Numbered from the stretch's first letter, positions 7,343 to 16,275 are shown. The stretch is DNA of 64,000 nucleotides from Muribaculaceae bacterium (GCA_017557625.1 JAFYYG010000050.1:62001-126000), one strand, 5' to 3'. Made by a program: numbers and translations. Notes: generated by a model not told the origin, from the sequence alone.

Positions 7343-9655
7343 TTAGTTTGCGGGAGTAATGGTTGCTGTGTACTCACCTGGGCAAACGAGGGTGAGAACC
7401 ACATTGTAGGTGCCAGCCTCTACGGTGATATTTTCACCATTGATTACGAGGTTGTTGAGAGCACCGCCAAAGTTGATGTCCCAGCCATTGTTTGCGCGGA
7501 ACTTGATTTGACCTGCAGTGAGTGTAACCTGGCCTTCCCAAGCGCCAGTCTCGGCGTTGTAAGTGAGAGGAGCCTCGGTAGCCCAATCGGGATTTACTGC
7601 ATCGCCAATTACACCCATGCTGGTGATGTCGGTAACGCTGTAAGTCATGTTGCCGATGTTGGCGTTAACATAAACGAAGCCGTTGGCCTGGATGTTGGCG
7701 CCACCACTTATAAGAGTGCCGTTAGAGCCACCCCAGTTGGTAGCCCAGCTGCCCTGATTCTTTTGAATCTTGAACTCGCCAGTAGCGTTGATGAAGCCGT
7801 AGTAGTTGTTAGCGTCCTTTACCGAAGCAAGCTTGCCGCCATTGCCACTCCAGCCGTCGGCTGTACCAGCAATGTAAACATAGTCGTACTCAGCGGTTGG
7901 ATCAACAATTGGCTCCTGACCATCGGTAGTGATGGTGTAGGTGAGGTTCTCAACATCGATGGTGATGTCGAGGTAAGTGCAGTTGTAGTTGGCTGGGATG
8001 CAGAATGCACCTTGGTTGCCCTGAACGAGATTTCCGCTCAATGCGCTCTCACCGTCGGTGGCAGCGCTTAAGAAGTCACCACTCCAGAAGTCGGCGAGCT
8101 CATAGTTACCCTCGGAAGCAATCTTGAACCAGAAGTCACCGCTCACGTTGTCAACGTGGAGGGTGTAAACATTCTCGTTGGTAGCATCCTGAACGAAAGG
8201 ATAGCTCTTGTCGCTGGTCGACCAACCGTTGGGGGTGCCAATGAGGTACCAGCCGTCGCCGGCAGGCTGTTGTGGAGTGAACTCGCCAGTGATAGTGAGC
8301 TTCATGTTCTCAAGATCAAGGCTCAAGTTGAATGTACCTGGAGCCATCTGGATAGCCTGATAGTTCTCGGCAGTCAGAGGAATCTCAGTGTTGAGCAGTT
8401 CCTCTGTCACGAGGTAGTTGGCATCACCCTGAGCACCGAAGCGGTAGCTTGCGATGCCATCCCAATCATCAGCATTCTCAGCGAGCATGGTGGTGAAGCC
8501 AAAGTAGCTGTAACCACTCTCTTTGGTAGTGATAGCGGCAGTAAAGATCTTACCGTCCTCGCTAGTCATCTGAACGCCAACACTGGGATCCCAGCTGTTG
8601 CCGTTAACCTCGCCAAGGATGTAAACATTCTCTGGTATAAGAGGCATAGTTGGAGTAACTGTCAGTGTCATAGCCTCTAGATTAACTTCGAGAAGATATT
8701 TTCCTTCTGCAATCTTGAAGGCCTGAGGATTCTCGGCAGTGAGATTCAATGGAGTTTCAAACAGTTCGCCAGCAATTAATAAGCCATCGCTCTCAGCTCC
8801 AAAGCGCTGGTCGGCAATAGCATCCCAATCATTATTGTTTTCAGCAAGAGCCTTGGTAAAACTGAAGTAGCTGTAACCGTCGTTCTCGCCGGCAAAATCT
8901 ACTAAAGCAGTGTACATTTTGACTCCTTCAAATTCCGAGTATTCCATCTCCACGCCAGTAGCAGCGCCCCAAGTGTTGCCGTTAGCCTGGCCAAGGATGT
9001 AAACATTGTTGTTTTCAACAGGAATCTCGCCGCCGATTGTCAGTGTCAGGTTCTCAAGATCAACAGTGAGGGTGTACTCTCCAGCTGGAATCTTGTAGGC
9101 CTGAGGATTCTCGGTAGTGAGAGGCAGCGGAGTGTTGAGGGTCTCGTTGGTAACAAGGAAATCGCCTTCGCTCACAGCACCAAAGCGCTGGTCGGCGATA
9201 GCATCCCAATCTTCATTGTTCTCAGCAAGAGCCTTGGTGAAGCTGAAGTAGCTGTAGCCCTCGTTCTCACCAGCGAAGGTTGCGTTAAGGGTGTAGGTTT
9301 TACCATCATTGGTGGTCATCTGCACACCAGTGGCAGCGCCCCAAGTGTTGCCGTTTACCTCACCCAGAACGTAAACATTGTCATACTCAGCAGGAGCGAC
9401 GCCGAGCAAGATGTCATAGATATAAGTGACATCGGAAGCGGTAATGTAACCGTCGCCGTTAACGTCGGCTGTGGTCTGGTAGTCATAGTTTACACCAAGC
9501 AAAATGTCATAAACTGAAGTGACATCGGCCGAAGTGACGAAGCCGTCACCATTCACATCGCCCTTCACCGCAGCATTGCTGTAGTGAGAGATTGCGAAAA
9601 TCCCTGCTAAAGCAAGAACTGCCGCAAACAATGATTTCAGTAACTTTTTGTTCAT
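7343..9655 (-). CDS. Secreted protein: N-terminal dockerin plus tandem SusE/F-like modules
   Basis: This secreted protein of 770 residues is probably a carbohydrate-binding surface or extracellular protein. Signal peptide: about residues 1-28. Residues 31-90 hold two dockerin type I-like calcium-loop repeats, GDVNGDGFVTSADVTSVYDI and DVNGDGYITASDVTYIYDI. Three modules of about 117 residues follow, each starting N-VY-LG--NGN-W and containing YSYF-FT-xLAEN-xDWD-IA--RFGA; modules 1 and 2 are especially alike. Further modules beginning GWYLIGTPNGWS and YVYIAGTADGWS, and a last one with IKFRANNGWDINFGG, resemble SusE/SusF starch-binding domains. No catalytic domain is visible. The near-identical modules suggest recent duplication. 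It has its own promoter and terminator. Confidence 0.82.
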   Translation of the reverse strand: MNKKLLKSLFAAVLALAGIFAISHYSNAAVKGDVNGDGFVTSADVTSVYDILLGVNYDYQTTADVNGDGYITASDVTYIYDILLGVAPAEYDNVYVLGEVNGNTWGAATGVQMTTNDGKTYTLNATFAGENEGYSYFSFTKALAENNEDWDAIADQRFGAVSEGDFLVTNETLNTPLPLTTENPQAYKIPAGEYTLTVDLENLTLTIGGEIPVENNNVYILGQANGNTWGAATGVEMEYSEFEGVKMYTALVDFAGENDGYSYFSFTKALAENNNDWDAIADQRFGAESDGLLIAGELFETPLNLTAENPQAFKIAEGKYLLEVNLEAMTLTVTPTMPLIPENVYILGEVNGNSWDPSVGVQMTSEDGKIFTAAITTKESGYSYFGFTTMLAENADDWDGIASYRFGAQGDANYLVTEELLNTEIPLTAENYQAIQMAPGTFNLSLDLENMKLTITGEFTPQQPAGDGWYLIGTPNGWSTSDKSYPFVQDATNENVYTLHVDNVSGDFWFKIASEGNYELADFWSGDFLSAATDGESALSGNLVQGNQGAFCIPANYNCTYLDITIDVENLTYTITTDGQEPIVDPTAEYDYVYIAGTADGWSGNGGKLASVKDANNYYGFINATGEFKIQKNQGSWATNWGGSNGTLISGGANIQANGFVYVNANIGNMTYSVTDITSMGVIGDAVNPDWATEAPLTYNAETGAWEGQVTLTAGQIKFRANNGWDINFGGALNNLVINGENITVEAGTYNVVLTLVCPGEYTATITPAN

Positions 9656-9741
9656 AAAAAGAATGTGAAGTTTAGGTTAATAAATAAAATGGTATATATC
9701 TCTGCCCCCACCATTATGGATAAGGGCGTTATTTGCAACGA

Positions 9742-9749
9742 CAAAAGTA
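9742..9749 (-). promoter_or_regulatory. Bacteroidota -7 promoter box (minus strand)
   Basis: Minus-strand TACTTTTG, 87 bases before the start at 9655. The rest of the 9656-10072 gap is AT-rich and contains only the radA-side terminator. Confidence 0.55.
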
Positions 9750-9860
9750 TAAATAATAGATTATTAAATCACTCAAAAACAATATATTTTCAAATAAAAA
9801 AAATGCAAACCTTTGCATTTTATCAACCAACATGGATTTACAACCTTGAAGATGCAAGAT

Positions 9861-9886
9861 AAAAAAACTCCAGGCACACCTGGAGT
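9861..9886 (-). terminator. Intrinsic terminator downstream of radA
   Basis: The perfect 8-bp stem ACTCCAGG/CCTGGAGT with a 4-base loop is followed on the minus strand by seven T. It lies about 190 bases past the radA stop. Confidence 0.85.
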
Positions 9887-10072
9887 CTTTTCTCACGTTC
9901 TAACGGTGCAATCACTGCAACAGAACTTATATTGTTTTATTACGAAAAAGTTAATTACCAAACTAAAAAAGTTTGAAGCTATATTTATTATTCGCTACTT
10001 TGACTATGATTTATGCAATCGGTTTAATTAAAAATTTAACTTTAACCTTTGTTAACTTTTAACATTTGATTA

Positions 10073-11461
10073 TTACCCGAAAAGATATTGAAACGCTTCT
10101 TCCACTTTTGCGGCTTCCACAACCTTGATTTTCATACCTTTTGTGCTGACACCCTTGAGGTTGTTGCGGGGCACGATGATGGTGCTGAAGCCGAGTTTCT
10201 CGGCCTCGGCGATGCGTTGCTCGATGCGGGTAATCTGACGGAGCTCGCCACTGAGCCCTACCTCGGCACTGAAGCACACGCCATGTTGAATGGCAATATC
10301 AACATTTGAGGATAGGATGGCACAGATCACCGCCAGGTCGAGGGCGGGGTCGTTGACTTTGAGTCCGCCGGCGATGTTGAGGAACACGTCTTTTTGGGCG
10401 AGTTTAAAGCCCACTCGTTTTTCAAGCACAGCGAGCAGCATGTTCATGCGTCGTTGGTCAAAGCCCGTGACCGAACGTTGGGCAGTGCCGTAGGCAGCTG
10501 TGCTAACCAGAGCCTGCACCTCGATAAGGAAAGGCCTCGCGCCGTCGATAGTCACACCGATGGCGGTACCCGACAGTTCCTGATCCATCGCCGAGAGCAG
10601 CATCTCGCTGGGGTTGGTGACCTCGCGCAGTCCCGTCTCGCGCATCTCATAAATACCCATCTCGCTCGTGGAGCCGAAACGGTTCTTGATGGAACGCAAA
10701 ATCCGGTACATATAGTGACTGTCACCCTCAAACTGCAGCACAGCATCAACGATGTGCTCCAGTACCTTGGGACCTGCTATGGTGCCTTCCTTGTTGATGT
10801 GGCCGATGAGAATCACCGGTACGCCGCTGGTTTTGGCATAGCGCAAGAATGCTGCGGCACACTCGCGCACTTGGCTCACCGAGCCTGCCGCACTGTCGAG
10901 TTCATCGCTGGCAATGGTTTGGATGGAGTCGATAATCACGAGGTCGGGGGTGCTCTCCTTGATGCTGGCGAAGATGCTGCTGAGCGATGTCTCGCAAATG
11001 ATGTAGCACTCGCAGTCCTGGTCGCTGCCAGCAATGCGGTCGGCACGCATGCGCAGCTGCTGCGGACTCTCCTCGCCACTCACATAGAGTACCTTGCGCG
11101 AGCGGATGCGCAGCACATTTTGCAACACCAGCGTACTCTTTCCAATGCCAGGCTCACCGCCAATGAGCACGATAGAGCCAGGCACCAGTCCGCCACCTAG
11201 CACACGGTTCAATTCACCGCTGGGAAGTTTGATGCGTGGCAACTGTTCCGCCTTGATGTCGTTGATTTTCACTGGCACAGCGCTCTTGCGGTGGCCATTG
11301 TCGTCGGTGCCAAACAGCGCACCCTTATTTGACTTAGGCACCACAGGCTCCTCGATATATGTGTTCCACTCGCCGCACGACGGGCACTTGCCAATCCACT
11401 TAGGCGACTCCGCCCCGCAATTCTTGCAGAAATATGTAGTCTTTGTGATTTTCTTTGCCAT
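10073..11461 (-). CDS. radA: DNA repair protein RadA
   Basis: RadA (Sms) is a RecA-like ATPase that helps process branched intermediates in homologous recombination. The 462-residue protein has the full domain set. There is a zinc finger with Cys12, Cys15, Cys26 and Cys29. A RecA-type core follows with Walker A GEPGIGKST at 102-110, Walker B-like LVIIDSIQT and the RadA-specific KNRFG motif. A C-terminal Lon-protease-like domain (from about 340) carries the family pattern around LDLAVICAILSS. The ATG sits 20 bases from a clear promoter box. Monocistronic, with a terminator downstream. Confidence 0.97.
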   Translation of the reverse strand: MAKKITKTTYFCKNCGAESPKWIGKCPSCGEWNTYIEEPVVPKSNKGALFGTDDNGHRKSAVPVKINDIKAEQLPRIKLPSGELNRVLGGGLVPGSIVLIGGEPGIGKSTLVLQNVLRIRSRKVLYVSGEESPQQLRMRADRIAGSDQDCECYIICETSLSSIFASIKESTPDLVIIDSIQTIASDELDSAAGSVSQVRECAAAFLRYAKTSGVPVILIGHINKEGTIAGPKVLEHIVDAVLQFEGDSHYMYRILRSIKNRFGSTSEMGIYEMRETGLREVTNPSEMLLSAMDQELSGTAIGVTIDGARPFLIEVQALVSTAAYGTAQRSVTGFDQRRMNMLLAVLEKRVGFKLAQKDVFLNIAGGLKVNDPALDLAVICAILSSNVDIAIQHGVCFSAEVGLSGELRQITRIEQRIAEAEKLGFSTIIVPRNNLKGVSTKGMKIKVVEAAKVEEAFQYLFG

Positions 11462-11480
11462 AGTACTTGCTTTTGTGCCA

Positions 11481-11488
11481 CAAAGGTA
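11481..11488 (-). promoter_or_regulatory. Bacteroidota -7 promoter box for radA
   Basis: Minus-strand TACCTTTG, 19 bases before the radA ATG, leaving a very short leader. Confidence 0.75.
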
Positions 11489-11510
11489 ATGAAAAGATAT
11501 TAAAATAGCA

Positions 11511-11544
11511 AAAAGTCCTCAAAGGGACTTAACCTTTTGAGGAC
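11511..11544 (-). terminator. Intrinsic terminator downstream of the 203-residue membrane protein
   Basis: A strong hairpin (GTCCTC and AAAGG pairing with CCTTT and GAGGAC, one bulge) followed by a T run on the minus strand. It starts 14 bases past the stop at 11558. Confidence 0.8.
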
Positions 11545-11557
11545 ACATATTAATTTA

Positions 11558-12169
11558 TTAAGCATAAACCGACTGGAAATATTGAACAAGCCATACTATC
11601 TTATCTATAACCCACGAGATTATGAACCAATAGAATGCACCAACGAATATCGCAAATCGCAGGTAGATGTTCAGTATCTCAAGAGCGTTTGGCTTCACTA
11701 CACCATCTATGGCATAATACTTTCTGAAACCAAAGAATGGGAAACCAAAGTTAAACTCCCAGTCGCACATTTCGGCATTATAGCATCCTAATGGGATGAT
11801 AGGAATATAGAAGATGGTTAAGAATTGGTATCTTATATCCTTACCACCAAAGCTTCGATAAGCACGAAACATTGTTGTTCCTATTCCAAAGAATGTTCCA
11901 AGCAGTGGTGAGGCATAATCCATTCTGTTAATGAATCGACCACTGTAGTTCATGGGAACGAAATGGTTGAAGGCGCACATCAGCACAAAAGTGACGATGC
12001 ATGAGTACTTTAATGTGTCGCTTGGATAGTTGTAGTAAGCAACGCATAGCGAAGCAATGATAAGCACCTCTATCAAGCATACTGCCCATGAGGCAAGGAA
12101 ACGTTCTCTCTCGCCGTATGAATAAACATCATAACGACCGTTTTGTGTTATAGTCAAATAGTTGCTCAT
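11558..12169 (-). CDS. Uncharacterised multi-pass membrane protein
   Basis: I do not recognise this 203-residue protein. It has at least four hydrophobic segments: about residues 28-46 (WAVCLIEVLIIASLCVAYY), 54-72 (YSCIVTFVLMCAFNHFVPM), a weaker pair near 88-130, and 165-195 (NIYLRFAIFVGAFYWFIIS). Between the second and last there are many aromatic residues (FGFPFFGFRKYYA). No signal peptide or catalytic motif stands out. The gene is preceded on its own strand by a long inverted repeat (12185-12350) and has a strong terminator downstream. It is an inner-membrane protein of unknown role. Confidence 0.65.
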   Translation of the reverse strand: MSNYLTITQNGRYDVYSYGERERFLASWAVCLIEVLIIASLCVAYYNYPSDTLKYSCIVTFVLMCAFNHFVPMNYSGRFINRMDYASPLLGTFFGIGTTMFRAYRSFGGKDIRYQFLTIFYIPIIPLGCYNAEMCDWEFNFGFPFFGFRKYYAIDGVVKPNALEILNIYLRFAIFVGAFYWFIISWVIDKIVWLVQYFQSVYA

Positions 12170-12184
12170 AGTTGTAATGTTTTA

Positions 12185-12350
12185 AGTAACTATTCAGCGA
12201 TTTTGTTTTTTACTCGCATTATCATCAAACAAACTCAACAAAGAGGGACAAATTCAACAAAAAAATCTAGTATTCTAAAATATTTTCTTGTTGTTTTTGT
12301 CTGGTTTTGTTCTTTTTGTTTGATAATGATGACATCGCTGAATAGTTACT
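12185..12350. repeat. Long inverted repeat, MITE-like or extended hairpin
   Basis: The ends are a perfect 17-bp inverted repeat (agtaactattcagcgat at 12185-12201 and its complement at 12334-12350). Inside them a further pair of similar arms continues (ATTATCATCAAACAAA-like on the left, inverted TTTGTTTGATAATGAT on the right). It sits between two minus-strand genes and contains no gene. Confidence 0.65.
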
Positions 12351-12390
12351 GTATTAATTTGGTTTGTTAAAAAAAATGTTCTTGTCATTG

Positions 12391-12642
12391 TCACCAGCTC
12401 CACTTGCTTTTGTGGCTGCATCGCTCACATTCCATCCATGCCTCGATGTTGCTGGTTCCTAGCACACTTTTCATGTCGTGGCTGTACATGTTTCCGCCAC
12501 ATTTGCCGCATTTCTTGGTGGTTTGCGATACCACGCACTTGCCGCAAGAGTCTTCCTCGCATTTATACACCGTGTCGGCAGCAAATGCTGCTAAAGCCAC
12601 ACACACAGCCAACAAAACACTCAGTAATATTTTCTCTTTCAT
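12391..12642 (-). CDS. Small secreted cysteine-rich protein
   Basis: This 83-residue exported protein is of unknown function. A signal peptide covers about residues 1-21 (LLSVLLAVCVALAAFA). The mature part has seven Cys residues in CxxC-like spacing: YKCEEDSCGKCV, KKCGKCGGNM and MECERCSHK. The second and third pairs resemble a zinc-ribbon, unusual for an exported protein, so they may instead form disulfides or bind metal outside the cytoplasm. There is no close neighbour on the same strand except the membrane protein beyond the inverted repeat. It is a plausible real gene because signal peptide and paired Cys motifs occur together. Confidence 0.65.
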   Translation of the reverse strand: MKEKILLSVLLAVCVALAAFAADTVYKCEEDSCGKCVVSQTTKKCGKCGGNMYSHDMKSVLGTSNIEAWMECERCSHKSKWSW

Positions 12643-12933
12643 AAAATTGAAGTTTTAATAAAAAAGGACAACATATCCTTTCTTCTATATTAACAAAGAC
12701 GGCATGAGGTAATCAGGAGGAAGTGTTAAGTGATAAGTTTTAAGTGTTAAGTAGAACCGTTGCGCGGTTGTGTCGCTCCGCTGGTTTTATCGCTCATAAT
12801 ACTTGTTGATTTTGCCGTTGCGCTCGTTGTGTTGCTACGCAAACTCTCTGACCTCTTGTTTTCTTATTTTCTCGTCACCTTGTCCTTTAAAAATAGAAAA
12901 ATAATACTTTTGTGTATTTTTTACGCAAAATTC

Positions 12934-12964
12934 TTGGAAAATTGAAAAATGTGTTGTAACTTTG
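12934..12964 (+). promoter_or_regulatory. Promoter of the ADP-ribose/RNA-repair-like operon
   Basis: TAACTTTG at 12957-12964 matches the Bacteroidota -7 box, with a TTG at 12934-12936 spaced 20 bases upstream as the -33 element. The ATG of the first gene follows 39 bases later. The rest of the 12643-13003 gap holds short GTTAAGTGTTAAGT-type word repeats (12721-12755) and nothing else recognised. Confidence 0.75.
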
Positions 12965-13003
12965 CAGAAAAATAATATTTATACAACTAATAAAATTTGA
13001 TTT

Positions 13004-14860
13004 ATGTATAACAGAGAATACACACCCGAGAGAATAATTGAACTGAAATCCAATGAGATTTTTGTGTTTGGCAGCAACCTTGCCGGCTCACATGGCGGCG
13101 GGGCGGCAAGTCTCGCCTACAATCGCTTTGGTGCGGTGTGGGGGCAGGGAGTAGGCCTGCAAGGGCAGAGCTATGCTATCCCCACCATGCAAGGCGGTGT
13201 TGAAACCATCAAACCCTATGTGGACCAATTCATTGAGTTTGCTTCCTCGCACCCTGAACTCAAGTTCTTTGTGACGCGCATAGGCTGCGGAATAGCTGGT
13301 TTCAAAATTGAGGAGATCGCGCCGCTTTTTGAGAATGCAATTGACATACCTAATGTCATCTTGCCCAAGGATTTTGTGGAAGTGATGCAACGCCAAATAA
13401 ATGACACAAATCAAAATGTCCACACTTGGGACTCTGAAAAAGACTTTCTTAAAGAGTATCGCGTTTTGATGGAAAAAGTGAAGAGAGGAGTACCTAATGC
13501 TTATTCTCTTGTGAAGAAACTTCGAATAAAAGAGTTCCGCAACACTATTGATATTGTGAACCAAGGCTATTATGTGACCGAGAGCGGAGTGGAATATCGC
13601 TTTCCCAGCGATGCAGACATGACGCGCAACACTGTATTTTATAAAGACGAGGTTCACCTTGCCGACAGTCCAAAAAATGACGAGCCTACGATAGTCGAGG
13701 TAAGAAATATTGATTGCCTGTATGCTGGCGTGGAACTCAAAGAGCAAGGCTACAACCCTGCCGTGTTAAACATGGCAAGCCGTGGAAATCCAGGTGGAGG
13801 AGTGATTTCTGGCGATGGAGCACAGGAAGAGACACTGTTTCGCCGTACCAACCTGTTCCGCTCGCTTTACCAGTTTGCGCCTTATGCAGCGCAGTATCAC
13901 CTCACGCGCTCACGTCACCAATACCCGTTAGACTGGAACTTTGGCGGTATATATACCCCCGATGCCATCTACTTCAGAGAGAGTGAGAAAAAGGGATATG
14001 CCTTGCTTGAGAACCCCGTTAGTCTCTCGTTCATTGCGGTTGCCGGCTTAAAGGATCCAGGCCTAACGGCCGATGGCATGATTGCCGACCACCTTGTGGG
14101 GTCTGTCAAAAACAAGATTCGCACAATCTTCCGCATTGGCCTCCTGCATGGTCATGACGCGTTGGTGCTCGGTGCATTGGGGTGTGGAGCGTTCCGCAAT
14201 CCGCCACGCCATGTCGCACTGCTCTTCCATGAGGTGATGGATGAACCTGAGTTCAAAAATCGGTACCGTAAAATAGTGTTTGCCATCCTTGATGACCATA
14301 ATGCCCACAGAAGTCATAATCCAGAAGGCAATTTCAAGCCTTTTGCCGAGGAGTTTGCCGGCATGGACAAACCTCAGCCATCTCCTGATGTGATTGAAGC
14401 GCTGATGATGTGGAAGATGGGTGCCGGCGATTCGGAAAAACGCTTCAATGGAGAAGATCCCATGCCTTCCAAAAAGGAGGTGGCGACAAAAGACAGTTGG
14501 GACAATATGCCTATGCCCGATATGCACGTCATAATTCCAATGGATGAAACCATCACGAGTGAGGCTATGCGCATTGTGGAGCGTGGCCACATTCCTCATG
14601 GGATGGGCGACCACTGGTTTATGTATTGTGAGGACAACACCATACGATATTATCGCAGTTGGTCGGGAATCTGCATCTATGTAGCCAAATATGAAGACGA
14701 TGGCACAGAATGTCGAATCACCGAACTCATGGTAAATCGTGATCCAGACCAATATGGCAGCACCGACAATGACCATGACAAGGCATTGTTTATGGCTCTG
14801 CTCACCGAGGAATACGGCGGTGATGCGAGGGGGTATTGGAAACAGGTGCATTGTAATTAA
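13004..14860 (+). CDS. Macro-like domain / poly(ADP-ribose) glycohydrolase fusion protein
   Basis: This 618-residue cytoplasmic protein is predicted to bind and remove ADP-ribose. Residues 16-130 form a compact macro-like domain of the A1S_2505 type (IFVFGSNLAGSHGGGAASLA, then FVTRIGCGIAGF). Residues about 150-440 match the bacterial PARG family (TIGR02452/DUF2263): NMASRGNPGGGVISGDGAQEE contains the PARG signature, with GGG at 264-266 and the catalytic Glu pair at 275-276, and VLGALGCGAFRNPP follows. Residues 441-520 are a linker. The last 100 residues, from MPDMHVIIPMDE, form a separate domain with many aromatic residues (DHWFMYCEDNTIRYYRSWSG) that I cannot name. It is first in a four-gene operon; the next gene starts 15 bases later. 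The substrate could be protein or RNA; context favours RNA. Confidence 0.87.
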   Translation: MYNREYTPERIIELKSNEIFVFGSNLAGSHGGGAASLAYNRFGAVWGQGVGLQGQSYAIPTMQGGVETIKPYVDQFIEFASSHPELKFFVTRIGCGIAGFKIEEIAPLFENAIDIPNVILPKDFVEVMQRQINDTNQNVHTWDSEKDFLKEYRVLMEKVKRGVPNAYSLVKKLRIKEFRNTIDIVNQGYYVTESGVEYRFPSDADMTRNTVFYKDEVHLADSPKNDEPTIVEVRNIDCLYAGVELKEQGYNPAVLNMASRGNPGGGVISGDGAQEETLFRRTNLFRSLYQFAPYAAQYHLTRSRHQYPLDWNFGGIYTPDAIYFRESEKKGYALLENPVSLSFIAVAGLKDPGLTADGMIADHLVGSVKNKIRTIFRIGLLHGHDALVLGALGCGAFRNPPRHVALLFHEVMDEPEFKNRYRKIVFAILDDHNAHRSHNPEGNFKPFAEEFAGMDKPQPSPDVIEALMMWKMGAGDSEKRFNGEDPMPSKKEVATKDSWDNMPMPDMHVIIPMDETITSEAMRIVERGHIPHGMGDHWFMYCEDNTIRYYRSWSGICIYVAKYEDDGTECRITELMVNRDPDQYGSTDNDHDKALFMALLTEEYGGDARGYWKQVHCN

Positions 14861-14874
14861 CAATAAAGGTACAA

Positions 14875-16275
14875 ATGACTCAGGACACATATAAAGAAAT
14901 AACAAAATATCTTGGTGGACTTATCAAAGGCACCGAGTGGGAAGGACACGTCTATGCCGTAGGTGGATGCGTGCGTGATGAAATCATGGGCAGCGAGATC
15001 AAGGATATTGATTTGTGCGTAAGTCTGCCCTCGGGAGGAATACGCTTCGCACAGTGGCTGCGTGAAAACGGTCACACTCTCAAGGGTGTTGCTGTCTATC
15101 CCAACTACGGCACCGCGATGCTGCATCTGAAGGCTTTCCCTGATGTAGAGCTGGAGTTTGTGCAGACTCGCAAGGAGAAATATATTGACCACTCCTGCCG
15201 CAACCCTGTGACGGCATTCGGCACCATAGAGGACGACTGCATGCGTCGCGATCTTACTATCAACGCGCTTTACAGCAACGTGTCAACTGGTGAAATAGTT
15301 GACATCACAGGGCGAGGGGTGGACGACATCAAGAACCATGTGATACGCACTCCCAACGACCCCGATGTCATCTACGATGATGACCCGCTGCGCATTTTGC
15401 GTTGCATACGTTTTGCCAGCCGTTACGGGTGGGAGATAGAGCAGGACACCATGGATGGCATGGTGCGCAATGTTCACAGGCTTGACATAATCAGCAAAGA
15501 GCGAGTGAAGGACGAGCTCGACAAGATGCTCACCTGCCAGCATCCGGTTATGGCAATGGAACTGCTGCGCACAACAGGAGCTATGCATTATGTCATCCCG
15601 GAGCTGGAGCAGACCTACAACATGGAGCAGAATGAGTATCACTTCGGCACTGTGTGGGAACACACTTTAGCGGTTATCAAACATTTAAAGAGCGACCGAT
15701 TGGAACTGCGTATGGCTGCGCTGCTGCATGACATCGGTAAGATTCGTAAACGCACTATGGAGGATGGCAAGGTACATTTTTTGGAGCACGAACTGGCAAG
15801 TTCCGACATGGTTGACGAGATTTTGCGTGCTCTCAAGTACAGCAACGAGTTTATCGATGAAGTGGCATTCCTGGTGCGGTATCACATGATTTGCAAGAGA
15901 TGGGGCGACGAGTGCGAGCATTTTAAGATAAAGAGACTGCGCAAACTGCAATATCTGTGCGACACAGAAGAACGCTTCGATGACCTTATGCTGATTATTG
16001 ATGCCGACAACAATAGCCACTCCGCCGACCGATGCATGCCTCGTCAAGTTGAGATTATAAAGCAACGCACCGAGGAGATGAAGGCCGAGGGCTCGGCAAT
16101 GTTTGGCTATAAGCTGCCTCTCACCGGCAAGGATGTTATGGAAATCAAAGGCCTCCAGCCAGGTCCGCAAGTGAAAGAATGCCTGGACTATCTGATGAAG
16201 TTGGCTTTTGTCAACCCTCTCAGAGACAAAGACGAATTTATTGTTCATCTCAAAGGCTATAGACTGAAAAAATGA
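14875..16275 (+). CDS. tRNA nucleotidyltransferase/poly(A) polymerase-like protein with HD domain
   Basis: This 466-residue protein is related to class II CCA-adding enzymes, which rebuild the tRNA 3' CCA end. The nucleotidyltransferase head has GGCVRD at 30-35, the metal-binding D44-x-D46 (KDIDLCVS) and the RRDLTINAL motif around 124-132, all intact. The RNA-binding part includes DDPLRILRCIRFASR. An HD phosphohydrolase domain follows with H263 and H285-D286 (ALLHDIGKI). In E. coli CCA enzyme the HD domain has phosphatase and 2',3'-cyclic phosphodiesterase activity. From family memory this copy looks divergent from the usual Bacteroidales housekeeping enzyme, so it may be a dedicated paralogue. 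Its TGA overlaps the next ATG by 4 bases. Confidence 0.87.
   Translation: MTQDTYKEITKYLGGLIKGTEWEGHVYAVGGCVRDEIMGSEIKDIDLCVSLPSGGIRFAQWLRENGHTLKGVAVYPNYGTAMLHLKAFPDVELEFVQTRKEKYIDHSCRNPVTAFGTIEDDCMRRDLTINALYSNVSTGEIVDITGRGVDDIKNHVIRTPNDPDVIYDDDPLRILRCIRFASRYGWEIEQDTMDGMVRNVHRLDIISKERVKDELDKMLTCQHPVMAMELLRTTGAMHYVIPELEQTYNMEQNEYHFGTVWEHTLAVIKHLKSDRLELRMAALLHDIGKIRKRTMEDGKVHFLEHELASSDMVDEILRALKYSNEFIDEVAFLVRYHMICKRWGDECEHFKIKRLRKLQYLCDTEERFDDLMLIIDADNNSHSADRCMPRQVEIIKQRTEEMKAEGSAMFGYKLPLTGKDVMEIKGLQPGPQVKECLDYLMKLAFVNPLRDKDEFIVHLKGYRLKK

Noticed and set aside
10394-11200. 268-codon plus-strand frame opposite radA
   Set aside because: It lies wholly within radA, has no domain and is explained by high GC and codon bias of radA.
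14063-14905. 280-codon minus-strand frame opposite the macro/PARG gene
   Set aside because: The opposite strand carries an intact, motif-rich gene; this frame has no family features.
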